Assembly (NCBI GenBank): GCA_024231855.1
Contig: JAAEQD010000273.1
Location: forward strand, 1-64,000
DNA length: 64,000 nucleotides
Source: Candidatus Zixiibacteriota bacterium
Lineage (GTDB): Bacteria > Zixibacteria > MSB-5A5 > UBA10806 > 4484-95
Reading direction: 5' to 3'
Each line of letters starts with the position of its first letter. The stretch's first letter is position 1. Shown one piece after another: positions 52,031-60,637 of this stretch. A program made the translations under genes and the position numbers. The notes beneath the pieces were generated by a model, which saw only the letters and a program-made list of their open reading frames with translations, was not told where the DNA came from and searched no databases.

Positions 52031-53179
52031 CTAATTAACCGCTTTAAGAACAAAGTCTTCCACCATCTCATAGACCTGAGCATAGGCGAATCTTTCACCA
52101 TAATTACTACTGGTGACGATAATCTCCATATCCAGAGTTGGAATTATGAAAACATATTGCCCGCCATAACCCATGGCGAAAAACGAACCAACGGTCGAGT
52201 TCTTGTATTCGAAATATCTCATCCACCATTGATAGCCATAACTAAAACCGTGATCATCAGGCAATTGATTGCTGATTGATTCAGCGATCCATTCCTCGGC
52301 AACGATTTGCGTGCCCTGCCATCTGCCGGCGTTTAAATACAAGTATCCGAACTTAGCCAGATCCCGCGGTCTTAATGATAACCCGCCATTCGAACCGCCG
52401 GCGCAGGGATTACCTTGAGGATCATCAACCCATGAATAGCTGTCAATTCCCAAAGGTTCGAATAGATGAGTCCGGGCAAAATCATCGATGTTTCGGCCGG
52501 AGGTGTATCTTATGGCACCCGCCAAGAGATTCGAGGTACCTGTACTATAGGCGAACCGGGTACCGGGTTCGTGTGCCATCGATCTAGAGAGAGTAAATCG
52601 GAACCAGTTATCACTTCGTCCCATCTGATTATGACTGTTTCGGTAATCCGAATAGGGATATGCAAGTTCTTCCCATTCCAGGCCCGATGTCATAGTCAGC
52701 ATGTGTTTTAAAGTAATTTCATCCCTCGAATTAGACCAATCAAGATCGATGCAACAGGGGAAAAAGGGGCTTATGTATATATTAACATCTTCGATATAGT
52801 CTTTATCGATAGCTATACCAATCAAGGCGGAACTGACGCTTTTAGTCACCGAATATAGCCGACGCCTGTCTTCTCTATCAAAACCGTTATAATAACCTTC
52901 GAAAAGCAGCGCGTCATTTCTGATAATCAGCAGACTGTTTATGCCTTTATAATGATCGTCTATAATCTTGTCACTCAATTCGATAATTATACCTGAATCG
53001 AGTCCGTTTTCTTGAAGTGTCGATACCTGCCAGCCGTCATTGAGTTGACCAGGCGGATTGTAAACATAATCAATATCAGAATTTTTGCCCAGGCAGGAAA
53101 CGGAGAATACAACTATAAATAGCCCGATATATTTCGACCAATTAACAGCTCGCTCATATACTTTTCTGATAATATTCAT
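52031..53179 (-). CDS. Beta-lactamase-family serine hydrolase, lipoprotein
   Basis: A 382-residue protein with a lipoprotein signal (VFSVSCLGKN). The penicillin-binding fold is shown by SVTKS (SxxK nucleophile motif), the Y-x-[ST] motif in RFAYSTGTSNLLAG, and YGGQYVFIIP near the C-terminus in place of KTG. The middle EWIAESISN... and WMRYFEYKN match class C/esterase-like 'serine hydrolase' proteins. It probably hydrolyses esters or D-amino-acid peptides in the envelope; it is unlikely to be an antibiotic-resistance enzyme. It is transcribed alone. Confidence 0.9.
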   Translation of the reverse strand: MNIIRKVYERAVNWSKYIGLFIVVFSVSCLGKNSDIDYVYNPPGQLNDGWQVSTLQENGLDSGIIIELSDKIIDDHYKGINSLLIIRNDALLFEGYYNGFDREDRRRLYSVTKSVSSALIGIAIDKDYIEDVNIYISPFFPCCIDLDWSNSRDEITLKHMLTMTSGLEWEELAYPYSDYRNSHNQMGRSDNWFRFTLSRSMAHEPGTRFAYSTGTSNLLAGAIRYTSGRNIDDFARTHLFEPLGIDSYSWVDDPQGNPCAGGSNGGLSLRPRDLAKFGYLYLNAGRWQGTQIVAEEWIAESISNQLPDDHGFSYGYQWWMRYFEYKNSTVGSFFAMGYGGQYVFIIPTLDMEIIVTSSNYGERFAYAQVYEMVEDFVLKAVN

Positions 53180-53281
53180 CTAGTTTATGATACAATTCAG
53201 TCAGGATTATATTTCATTTTAATTTCATACCGGGGCCGTCAACTAGCCGTTTTTAAAAGGCGTGTTTTCTGTATATCCTGG

Positions 53282-53863
53282 CTAAAAACCCATTAAACCC
53301 TTGATTTTCTCGGCGTTTTCCCTGGAAGTTAGTTTCTCAAGGAGAAGCAAGGCAACTTCAATAGCGGTAGCCGGCGATGTTGATGTGATTATTTCGCCGT
53401 CACAAACAAGCATCTCATCGACAACATCGGCGCCAAGCTCGGCAAGCTGCTTTCTGCGCTTACCGCCCCCCAGATGATAAGTCGTGGCTCGGCGTTGATC
53501 GAGAATCCCGCTTTTGGCCAGCGGTAAAGAGCCCACGCAAATGGACGCTATCGGTTTGTCTAATTTCGCGAACTCCCTAATTGTGTCGAGGACATTATCT
53601 GAATAAGCATCCTCATAAAAACCGGCCCTCTCAAATCCTCCCGGAATCGCCAGAGCGTCAAACGTCCGAACGTCCACCTCATCCAGTTGAGCGTCCGGGA
53701 TCACGTCAAAACCGAATGTACAGTGAAGCCGCGGCCTGAGCCCGGCGCTGATAAGCTCGATGCGCTCCGAGCCATAAGTATCGGCCCAGCCAAAAACATC
53801 GGCGAAAACAGACGCTTCATATAGCTCGAAACCGGCTGGAAGTATCAACAGAACTCGTTTCAT
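53282..53863 (-). CDS. DJ-1/PfpI family protein
   Basis: A 193-residue class I glutamine-amidotransferase-like protein. It begins RVLLILPAGFELYEASVFADVFGWAD; the cysteine in IASICVGSLPLAKSGIL is the nucleophile elbow, and the EVDVRTFDALAIPGGFERAGF block is typical. The family includes chaperones, deglycases and isonitrile hydratases; none can be chosen from the sequence. It is the last gene of a leftward run with two GNATs, a kinase-like gene, an M3 peptidase and rsgA. Confidence 0.9.
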   Translation of the reverse strand: MKRVLLILPAGFELYEASVFADVFGWADTYGSERIELISAGLRPRLHCTFGFDVIPDAQLDEVDVRTFDALAIPGGFERAGFYEDAYSDNVLDTIREFAKLDKPIASICVGSLPLAKSGILDQRRATTYHLGGGKRRKQLAELGADVVDEMLVCDGEIITSTSPATAIEVALLLLEKLTSRENAEKIKGLMGF

Positions 53864-53888
53864 AATATCACCTCATCAAATTAATAAT

Positions 53889-54326
53889 TTACAAAAGTTC
53901 ATATTTCATTTTAATTTCCATGCCGGGACCGTCATCGGGACGTCTCGAAAAACCGCATTTCTCATAGAAAGCTTCTTTGCCCCTGGCGCAGAATAACTGT
54001 ATATCGCGAATTTTATGGGCTTTGCATATTTCAACCAGGTCCAGAGTTATCGTCTTGCCGATTCCACGATTCTGATAGCGGGGAAGAACAATGATATCGA
54101 ATATTACCGCGTGCAAAAGGCCATCGGAAACGATTCGTCCGAAACCCACCAAACGTTCATTCTCATAAGCCGAAATGACATGCCAACTGTTTTTCAATAC
54201 CAGGTACAACTCATCCGGATCAACCTGATAGTCAACATTCCAGCCGGTAGTTTCGAACAATTCAAAGAACCCGGTTTTATCAGGTATTTCATTTCTATAT
54301 GTGATATCAGAACCGCTCAAATTCAC
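53889..54326 (-). CDS. GNAT family N-acetyltransferase
   Basis: A 145-residue acetyltransferase. The acetyl-CoA motif is in VLPRYQNRGIGKTITLDLVEICKAHKI (Q/RxxGxG/A), and GRIVSDGLLHAVIFDIIVLP is the strand before it. The end FYEKCGFSRRPDDGPGMEIKMKY is typical. The substrate is unknown. It lies 28 bases from the next GNAT gene, on the same strand. Confidence 0.9.
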   Translation of the reverse strand: MNLSGSDITYRNEIPDKTGFFELFETTGWNVDYQVDPDELYLVLKNSWHVISAYENERLVGFGRIVSDGLLHAVIFDIIVLPRYQNRGIGKTITLDLVEICKAHKIRDIQLFCARGKEAFYEKCGFSRRPDDGPGMEIKMKYELL

Positions 54327-54354
54327 TATCTCCCGGTCTAGATTTAAAATTCAC

Positions 54355-54846
54355 TTAGATAAATTTCTGCATCCAGATTTCATCGAAATCTTTGTCCCAC
54401 TTCCTGCCAACAGCTTTAAACTGTCCGCATTTCAAGAATCCGTTTTTTCGATGGAATTCAATGCTTTCCTTATTCAAAGATGAGATACTGGCCAACAGCG
54501 ATTCGATGCCGATACGCCTGGCATCATCGATAAGCAATTTCAAAAGCCTGGCGCCCAATCCCTGACGGGTGTGCTCGGGTAGTATAAAATACGTTATTCT
54601 GGCTGCTTTCCGAAAGGCGCTTATATCATAATATGGATGAAGCAGCGCGTAGCCGACAACCTCCTTACTTGAGGTTTCCACTACATAAAACGGATATTCT
54701 TTTGATATACGTTTCAGTCTTTCGAAATAGTCGGGACCTTCGATATGCTCGGTATAGGCGGCATTACTATTAGTTACGAAGTAATTAAAAACATCAAGAA
54801 CTTTCCGCCCATCGGTTGCTTTTAAAGGCCTGATATTATATTTCAT
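54355..54846 (-). CDS. GNAT family N-acetyltransferase (phosphinothricin-type)
   Basis: A 163-residue acetyltransferase beginning NIRPLKATDGRKVLDVFNYFVTNSNAAY, like the Pat/Bar and MddA branch. Acetyl-CoA is bound by EHTRQGLGARLLKLLIDDAR; LASISSLNKESIEFHRKNGFLKCGQFKAVG is the family tail. Members acetylate the amine of glutamate analogues or methionine sulfone; the real substrate here is unknown. It is in a leftward run of genes. Confidence 0.9.
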   Translation of the reverse strand: MKYNIRPLKATDGRKVLDVFNYFVTNSNAAYTEHIEGPDYFERLKRISKEYPFYVVETSSKEVVGYALLHPYYDISAFRKAARITYFILPEHTRQGLGARLLKLLIDDARRIGIESLLASISSLNKESIEFHRKNGFLKCGQFKAVGRKWDKDFDEIWMQKFI

Positions 54847-54886
54847 AGCGCGAGCGGTACCTCCCTAACCAATAACCGGATTTCCC

Positions 54887-55888
54887 CTATCGGCCAAAGG
54901 CCGGGAAATCGATATCGATTATCGGGATCTTGTTTTCAATACTGTATCGTCTGTTTTTCATATATCTTTCACACCAGCCATTCAGGTTCTGGGCGTTCTC
55001 GGCATGGATTATTATATATAAATCCAGCTCCCGAAGTTTCATGAAATCGGGAATAACTTCAAGATGAACGGGATCGATAGCGTTTTCCTGTTTGTAACCG
55101 GCCATGAAGCGGCTCATGAAATGCCGGGCGAACGATTTATCGTTCGGGTCGATCTCGGAATCTCGAAGCACATAGAAAAGCGGTATGGCGATATCATAAG
55201 CGAACCAGTTGTAATGGCAGTCATCGAAATCGAAAACCGTAATATCCCCGTTGTTAACGAAAAAATTACCATGATGTATATCGCTGTGGATAAGACCATA
55301 CGATTCCATATCGGTTGGTATTTCTCGAAGTTTGTTTTTAAGCTGATTACATCTTTCGATAACCAATGGCTGCGATGCCGGAATATGATTCTCCACTCTC
55401 AATGAGGCGTCCTCATACCAGTGAAATCGTTTTATGGAATTATTCGATGGTTTATAACTCTTGGCCAGGGCGTGCATCCGTCCCATTACTCTTCCCCAGT
55501 TCTCAAACAACGAATCATCCCACCGGCTGCTTTCCGGTAATTTACCTTCGGCTTTCTCGAACGCGTAGGCGAGAAAATATGAATCGCCGAGATCGATAGT
55601 TTCCACCAGATTACCGCTTTCCGATGGAATAACGGCAGGCACAGACACCTTATTTTCAGCCAGGTAATTGACCCACTCAAGTTCGCCCTGAATCAATTGG
55701 CCTGACCTATGATGACTATGAGTCAATTTCAGTATGCGGCTTTGATTGTCCTTCTCGTACTCATAGACATAGCTTTCGAATGAACCCAGTTTTGTCAGGT
55801 CGGCTTCGGTGATCCCATACAAGCGGGTGGCTTCTTTCAGGATATAGCCGCTATTCTCTTCGAATATTTTTGTGCTTTTATTATCCAT
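54887..55888 (-). CDS. Aminoglycoside phosphotransferase-like kinase (APH family)
   Basis: A 333-residue protein with the APH/choline-kinase fold. GLIHSDIHHGNFFVNNGDITVFDFDDCHYNWFAYDIA contains the HxDxxxxN catalytic loop and the DFDD metal site; LKLTHSHHRSGQLIQGELEWVNYL supplies the P-loop-like lysine region. It resembles the stress-response kinase and homoserine-kinase-like proteins rather than drug-resistance enzymes. It starts 25 bases after the M3 peptidase gene ends. Confidence 0.88.
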   Translation of the reverse strand: MDNKSTKIFEENSGYILKEATRLYGITEADLTKLGSFESYVYEYEKDNQSRILKLTHSHHRSGQLIQGELEWVNYLAENKVSVPAVIPSESGNLVETIDLGDSYFLAYAFEKAEGKLPESSRWDDSLFENWGRVMGRMHALAKSYKPSNNSIKRFHWYEDASLRVENHIPASQPLVIERCNQLKNKLREIPTDMESYGLIHSDIHHGNFFVNNGDITVFDFDDCHYNWFAYDIAIPLFYVLRDSEIDPNDKSFARHFMSRFMAGYKQENAIDPVHLEVIPDFMKLRELDLYIIIHAENAQNLNGWCERYMKNRRYSIENKIPIIDIDFPAFGR

Positions 55889-55912
55889 TGGTTGCTTTCA
55901 GGTTTAAAGTCT

Positions 55913-57718
55913 TTATACTTGCTGTGACAACTTCACAAATTGATCGATATCAGCTATCACTCGATCCACCGATTGATTCCAGAATTGTTCGGTGGTAAGA
56001 TCGACGCCGAGATGTTTTTTAGCCACTTCCTCGCAGGTCATCGACCCGGTATCTAAAAGCAGCGCTTTATATTTATCGGCGAATGATGAACCCTCTCGCC
56101 GGGCTTGTTCATAAATACCGCCGGAAAACAGGTAACCGAAGACATAGGGGAAATTATAAAACGGCGATTCAGTATCGAAGAAATGAGATTTAGCCGCCCA
56201 GAACAATGGATGATAACCGTCCTCGGAAAGGATATCGCCGAAGGCTATTTTCTGAGACTCAACCATGAGTTCGCATAATCGTTTTCTGGATAATATACCT
56301 TTTTTTCTTTCTTCGTAAAACGCCTTATCAAACAGGAACCGGGATCGCAGATCACAGAAATGACCGAAAGCTTCCTCAATTTTACGATCGAGTAGCCATA
56401 GTTTCTCGCTCGGATCATCGGTATCGGCCATGGCCGCGTCGGTGACCAGAAGTTCGTTAAACGTTGAGGCCGTTTCAGCCAGATTCATCGAGTAGAGTTG
56501 GGAGAAATAATCGAGATCGCGCATTACATAACTATGGTAAGCGTGACCTAATTCATGAGCCAGCGTCATCATCTGGTCATAATCTCCGGAGAATGTCATA
56601 AATATACGTGATTGCTTGCTTACGAACAACTCCGCCTGGAATCCACCGGCGGCTTTACCACTTCTATCCTCGGCTTCAATCCATCGATCATCGATCGCTG
56701 TCCGGGCAAGCTTCCCCATGTCCGGTGAGAACTCGGTTAGATATTTGATTACGAAATCGCAGGCTTCCTCATAGCTCACGCTTTTATCGATTTTACTGAT
56801 CGGCGCCCGCTGATCGTACCATCTAAAATTCTCGATACCAAGCAATTTCTTTTTCGCCGAAATATAATCAGCCATACTTTTGCCGGCGCGGGCAACGGCG
56901 CTCCACATGGCATCGAGAGTTTCCTGTTTTAATCTTCCTATCATCAACGGTTCCAAAAGTGGTGATTCCCAACCGCGAGCCTTATACAGTTTCAACCGAA
57001 AACCCGCCTGCGAGTTAAGAATCATTGCCGCTTGCGATTCGACGCTTCCCCAGGCGGATTCCAACTTTTCGAAAGCCTGCTCGCGGATATCACGATCAGC
57101 CGAACTGAATTTATTATGAAGTTGACCCATCGAAAGAGTTTCGCTCTTGCCATCTGAAATAAATTCAACTTTCAATCCGCCGGCTATATGTTCATACAAT
57201 CGCGCCCACGCATGATAGCCGTCTCCCGATAGTCCTGCTGCCAGTTTTTCCAGCTTCGCTTCCATTCTATGGCGAGCGTTAAAACGTCTTTCATTCCAGT
57301 AGAACATGGTGCCGGAAAGCTTCTCATGACCAACTAATATAGCCCAGGAATCATCATCCAAACCAAGGATAAACTCATCGACACCGGTCATAATCGACTG
57401 CCATGATCCGGCGCGGGATATCATCTCATCGAGTAGGGCAGCCGCTTTTTCATCATCGATGTCCTGGGCGGTCAGACAATACGAAAACTCTTCGCCATGA
57501 ATGATCCTTTCCCCGAGATTTTGCATTGTCGCGCAAAATTCGGCCCATTTGTCGAACGCGGTATCATCGGTTTTTCGGGGTAGACCGGCGAGCGATTCTT
57601 CGGCGGCTTCTAAATCCGCATCTATGGTCATCCGGAAAGATTCGAACTCCGCGGATTCGGAGCCGCCGGGGAAAATCGTATCCAGATCCCAACTCATTTT
57701 ATTCGCCTTGGTATTCAT
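55913..57718 (-). CDS. M3 family oligoendopeptidase (cytoplasmic)
   Basis: A 601-residue metallopeptidase with no signal peptide. The zinc site is HELGHAYH (H388, E389, H392) with the glutamate ligand in NLAETASTFNELL. KMSWDLDTIFPGGSESAEFE is a PepF-type start. It should degrade cytosolic oligopeptides. Its ATG shares a base with the rsgA stop codon (TAATG), so it is translationally coupled to that ribosome-assembly GTPase. It is not close to the exported M3 peptidase at 49113 outside the shared family motifs. Confidence 0.93.
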   Translation of the reverse strand: MNTKANKMSWDLDTIFPGGSESAEFESFRMTIDADLEAAEESLAGLPRKTDDTAFDKWAEFCATMQNLGERIIHGEEFSYCLTAQDIDDEKAAALLDEMISRAGSWQSIMTGVDEFILGLDDDSWAILVGHEKLSGTMFYWNERRFNARHRMEAKLEKLAAGLSGDGYHAWARLYEHIAGGLKVEFISDGKSETLSMGQLHNKFSSADRDIREQAFEKLESAWGSVESQAAMILNSQAGFRLKLYKARGWESPLLEPLMIGRLKQETLDAMWSAVARAGKSMADYISAKKKLLGIENFRWYDQRAPISKIDKSVSYEEACDFVIKYLTEFSPDMGKLARTAIDDRWIEAEDRSGKAAGGFQAELFVSKQSRIFMTFSGDYDQMMTLAHELGHAYHSYVMRDLDYFSQLYSMNLAETASTFNELLVTDAAMADTDDPSEKLWLLDRKIEEAFGHFCDLRSRFLFDKAFYEERKKGILSRKRLCELMVESQKIAFGDILSEDGYHPLFWAAKSHFFDTESPFYNFPYVFGYLFSGGIYEQARREGSSFADKYKALLLDTGSMTCEEVAKKHLGVDLTTEQFWNQSVDRVIADIDQFVKLSQQV

Positions 57719-58824
57719 TAAATTAATCCCTTCTTACGCAATTCATCTCTGGTCTTGCTAATTCTGCGAATATGCTTAGTCCTGGCTCGAATTGATTGAC
57801 GGTATTCTTTCTGGTTTTTTCGGAGCGCCAGGCTTTGCTGTTCTTTTTGAAGTCTGATATAATTCCCGTATCGTTTTTTATCCAGGCTGCCGTCTTCCAG
57901 GGCTTGCCTTACGGCGCAGCCAGGCTCGGTTTCATGACGGCAATCGTTGAATTGACACTGATCGAACAATTGTTCGATATCCGTGAACGCGCGCTCCAAT
58001 CCCTTATCATCGCCCCACATTTGAATTTCACGCATACCGGGCGTATCGATCACGATTCCGCCGCCGGGTAAAACGATCAGCTCTCGATATGTAGTCGTAT
58101 GCCGGCCGCGGCTGTCATCCTCTCGTACCGACATGGTCTTCAGTCGGTCCTCTCCCAGCAAACAATTGATTATAGTAGATTTACCGACCCCCGATGAGCC
58201 GAGCAGAGCCACGGTTTGACCTGGTTTAATAAATCTATCGAATGCTTCAAAGCCATCATTGTTGGCGGCGCTGATTACAACAACCGGCACGTCCATCGCC
58301 ACCGATTCGATTTCGGCGGTCGTGGACTCGATATCCGGGCATAGATCGGCCTTATTTAACACTATGACAGGATCGGTACCGCTCTCCCAGGCGGTTGCCA
58401 GGTAACGCTCGACCCGGCGAACACTGAAGTCGCCGTCCAAACCACTGACAAGAAATACCGTATCGATATTTGCCGCCAGAACCTGTTCATCGGTTTTGCC
58501 GCCGGAATCGGGATTACCTCCAGATAAGACCGCTTTTCTGGAGAAATTACTTTTCCGGGGAAGCATCGCCTGAACAACAGCTCTGTCTTCGCCGGGCAAC
58601 TTCATCGCCGCTACCCAGTCGCCGACTGCCGGGAAATCGCCCCTTGATAGAGCGTTAAACCGAAATTTACCCGACACTTCGGCCGCCAGTTCTCCAGCTG
58701 ATCCGCTAACTATATATTTTTCCTTATGTTCCCGGATCACCCGCATAGCGGTTAATCCCTGGCTTTCGTATTGTTCAAAGTGCTTATCAAAAAATGAATT
58801 CCATCCAAGTTCAACTAAATCCAT
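57718..58824 (-). CDS. rsgA: Ribosome small-subunit GTPase RsgA
   Basis: About 368 residues from the ATG at 58824 (AAGGA upstream; longer in-frame starts lack a ribosome site). The motifs are in the circularly permuted order of RsgA: NKADLC (G4), then GSSGVGKST (G1) and DTPGMRE (G3). An N-terminal OB-fold (KYIVSGSAGELAAEVSGKFRF) and a C-terminal zinc knuckle (CQFNDCRHETEPGCAV) are present. It helps the 30S subunit mature and hydrolyses GTP when bound to it. It is first in a leftward operon with the M3 peptidase. Confidence 0.95.
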   Translation of the reverse strand: MDLVELGWNSFFDKHFEQYESQGLTAMRVIREHKEKYIVSGSAGELAAEVSGKFRFNALSRGDFPAVGDWVAAMKLPGEDRAVVQAMLPRKSNFSRKAVLSGGNPDSGGKTDEQVLAANIDTVFLVSGLDGDFSVRRVERYLATAWESGTDPVIVLNKADLCPDIESTTAEIESVAMDVPVVVISAANNDGFEAFDRFIKPGQTVALLGSSGVGKSTIINCLLGEDRLKTMSVREDDSRGRHTTTYRELIVLPGGGIVIDTPGMREIQMWGDDKGLERAFTDIEQLFDQCQFNDCRHETEPGCAVRQALEDGSLDKKRYGNYIRLQKEQQSLALRKNQKEYRQSIRARTKHIRRISKTRDELRKKGLI

Positions 58825-58994
58825 TGTTAAATTCCTTACGATGATATCGTTAACGTTACCGCTCGCCAAAACATATCCGACCGACGTGGGATATTGATTG
58901 TGGGGAGCTTCTTACCGCGCGAATCCCCGGAAGATAAACTCTTCGGGAATTCACTTAGTTTGTCCTTGATTTAGATCATCGGCTTAATAAAATA

Positions 58995-59105
58995 GCCGCG
59001 AAACTTTAATAGCCGCGGCGGAATCAATAATAAAACAGCCGCGGACATTTGTCACGCCCGCGGCCAATATTTTAAACAACGGCCCGCTTCCAAGGGAAGG
59101 CCGTT
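58995..59105 (-). terminator. Three tandem hairpins after the tiny ORF
   Basis: On the minus strand: AACGGC..GCCGTT (59105-59078, with an inner CTTCC/GGAAG stem), then GCCGCGG..CCGCGGC (59064-59038) followed by TGTTTTATT, and GCCGCG..CGCGGC (59019-58995... read leftward) followed by TATTTTATTAA. The last two are good intrinsic terminators, and the first is a strong stem with a weak T-run. Three in a row is more than one gene needs. Confidence 0.6.
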
Positions 59106-59127
59106 AGCAATTCAGATTAACCGATAT

Positions 59128-59187
59128 TTAACTTACAATCCTCCCAAGACGTGACATCACAACACAATTTTCCTCAACAATGACCAT
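59128..59187 (-). CDS. Candidate 19-residue peptide gene next to tldDE
   Basis: A complete small ORF, MVIVEENCVVMSRLGRIVS, with consensus AAGGAGG (59202-59196) eight bases before the ATG. It sits behind its own TTGACT-17-ATATTT promoter and in front of three hairpins, so it looks like a separate transcription unit. It has one cysteine and a basic C-terminal half. It could be a secreted or processed peptide, a substrate of the adjacent TldD/TldE protease, a leader peptide, or a chance ORF in an sRNA. The sequence alone cannot decide. Confidence 0.45.
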   Translation of the reverse strand: MVIVEENCVVMSRLGRIVS

Positions 59188-59240
59188 AAACCACGCCTCC
59201 TTCCTGAATCGACTGGTTGATTTCAATTACGTAACCCTAA

Positions 59241-59270
59241 TAAATATGTTTCAAATTTCTAAAAAGTCAA
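59241..59270 (-). promoter_or_regulatory. Promoter of the tiny ORF
   Basis: TTGACT (59270-59265), 17 bases, ATATTT (59247-59242). With an 18-base spacer the -10 would be TATTTA (59246-59241). It lies downstream of the tldE stop, on the same strand. Confidence 0.55.
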
Positions 59271-59323
59271 GTGAAAATAGTATTTCGGACGATTCGTTTG
59301 ACTTTTTCAAACCATTTGATCAA

Positions 59324-60637
59324 TTATTTTTTCGTGGCCACGCTGACATTATCGAATAATATCGGCGGTACCCAGGCGCCTGAGAATGTCGGATAGAGCG
59401 TATCACCTATATCGACAACATTCTTCAACGTGTCATAGATATTTCCCGAGATCATGGCCTCTTTCACCCGGCCGATTATTTCGCCGTTTTCCACGTATAA
59501 TCCGGGACTAACACCGATTGAATAATCGCCATTGGGGATATTACCGCTATGCGCTCCCAGGGCGCCTTCGATAATAACTCCACGATCGATAGATTTAACC
59601 AGCTCTGCAAATGATTTATCACCGGTTTTGATTCGCATATGGGGCAAAGCCGGGGTCGGCTTTAAAGTGATCGCGTCCCCGCCCCATTGAGTTGTTTTAT
59701 AGCCGTGCCCGGTCGAGACGGCGTTAAGCTTGCAGGCGAAGTTCAAATCGTAGAAAAATGATTTAAGCTCGCCGCTTTCCACGAGGGCAAGCGGTGCGCC
59801 GGGAACCCCCTCATCATCAAAAGCTCGCGCGCCGGGGTATTCCGTGTTCGTCGGGTCGCTATAGATCGTTATTTTCTCATCGAAAATCTTCTGATTGAGT
59901 TTATCGGCAATCGGTGATGTTTTCTCATAGACGCTTTTCGAATTCAAGCCGCTCAAGATTCTCCAGTTGAGCGTTATCATGCTGTTGGGCATGAATATTA
60001 CTTTCATTTTGCCGCCCGATGGTTCAACCGGCTTAGCGGCTATATTGTAACCGTCGATAATTTCGTTTAAGTAGCTATCGGGAGTTTCGCCGAAATTCTT
60101 GCTTTGATAGTAGCGGTAGATCCCCGAACCGGATCCCGGGAATATCGCCTGACCGAATAAACCATAAAAACTACTTCTCTCCGAGATATCGGTTCCCTCG
60201 GAATTCATTATGCGAATCTTTTCGATATGTTTAAATGAGGTCAATGATAACTCGGCATCGGTTTTGACTTTGAGAATATCGCTTACCCTGTCGCATTCGG
60301 CCACCATTTGTGTTCCGGTTAAATTTTCCAGCGAGGGGTCGTATGTATCAAGCGGCCGGATATTTTCGGTCAACGGGAAATCATAACCGGCCTCCACGCC
60401 TCCCTTGAGCGAATCGAGCGCGTTTTGAAGGAATTCCTCGCGATTAATCAGATTGCAGGTATAGGCGAAACCCAGCTTGCCATCCTTGATAATCCGCAGA
60501 CTGAGGCCGGATTGAAACGTGCTGTTGATTTCATGAAGCTTAGCGTTTTCAAACGAGACGGGACTGTATGTATATTCAGTTGAGTAAACCTCGGCTTTAT
60601 CGCTTACTTTTTTGGCCAGTTCCAGAAGTTTTTCCAT
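59324..60637 (-). CDS. tldE: TldE/PmbA-type partner subunit, second pair
   Basis: A 437-residue PmbA/TldE-family protein with no HExxxH and no signal peptide. Family marks are LLELAKKVSDKAEVYSTEYTY at the start, VIFMPNSMITLNWRILSG in the middle, and GVIIEGALGAHSGNIPNGDYSIGVSPGLYVENGEIIGRVKEAMISGNIYDTL at the end. Its ATG overlaps the tldD stop by one base. This pair is cytoplasmic, unlike the Tat-linked pair at 36.5 kb. A separate small transcription unit follows it. Confidence 0.92.
   Translation of the reverse strand: MEKLLELAKKVSDKAEVYSTEYTYSPVSFENAKLHEINSTFQSGLSLRIIKDGKLGFAYTCNLINREEFLQNALDSLKGGVEAGYDFPLTENIRPLDTYDPSLENLTGTQMVAECDRVSDILKVKTDAELSLTSFKHIEKIRIMNSEGTDISERSSFYGLFGQAIFPGSGSGIYRYYQSKNFGETPDSYLNEIIDGYNIAAKPVEPSGGKMKVIFMPNSMITLNWRILSGLNSKSVYEKTSPIADKLNQKIFDEKITIYSDPTNTEYPGARAFDDEGVPGAPLALVESGELKSFFYDLNFACKLNAVSTGHGYKTTQWGGDAITLKPTPALPHMRIKTGDKSFAELVKSIDRGVIIEGALGAHSGNIPNGDYSIGVSPGLYVENGEIIGRVKEAMISGNIYDTLKNVVDIGDTLYPTFSGAWVPPILFDNVSVATKK

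Noticed and set aside
52031-53179. Antibiotic-resistance beta-lactamase
   Set aside because: The SxxK and YxS motifs and lipoprotein signal fit the broad serine-hydrolase/esterase group; nothing points to drug resistance.
54887-55888. Aminoglycoside resistance kinase
   Set aside because: Only the general APH fold is shared; the housekeeping-like operon context (rsgA, peptidase, GNATs) argues against a resistance role.
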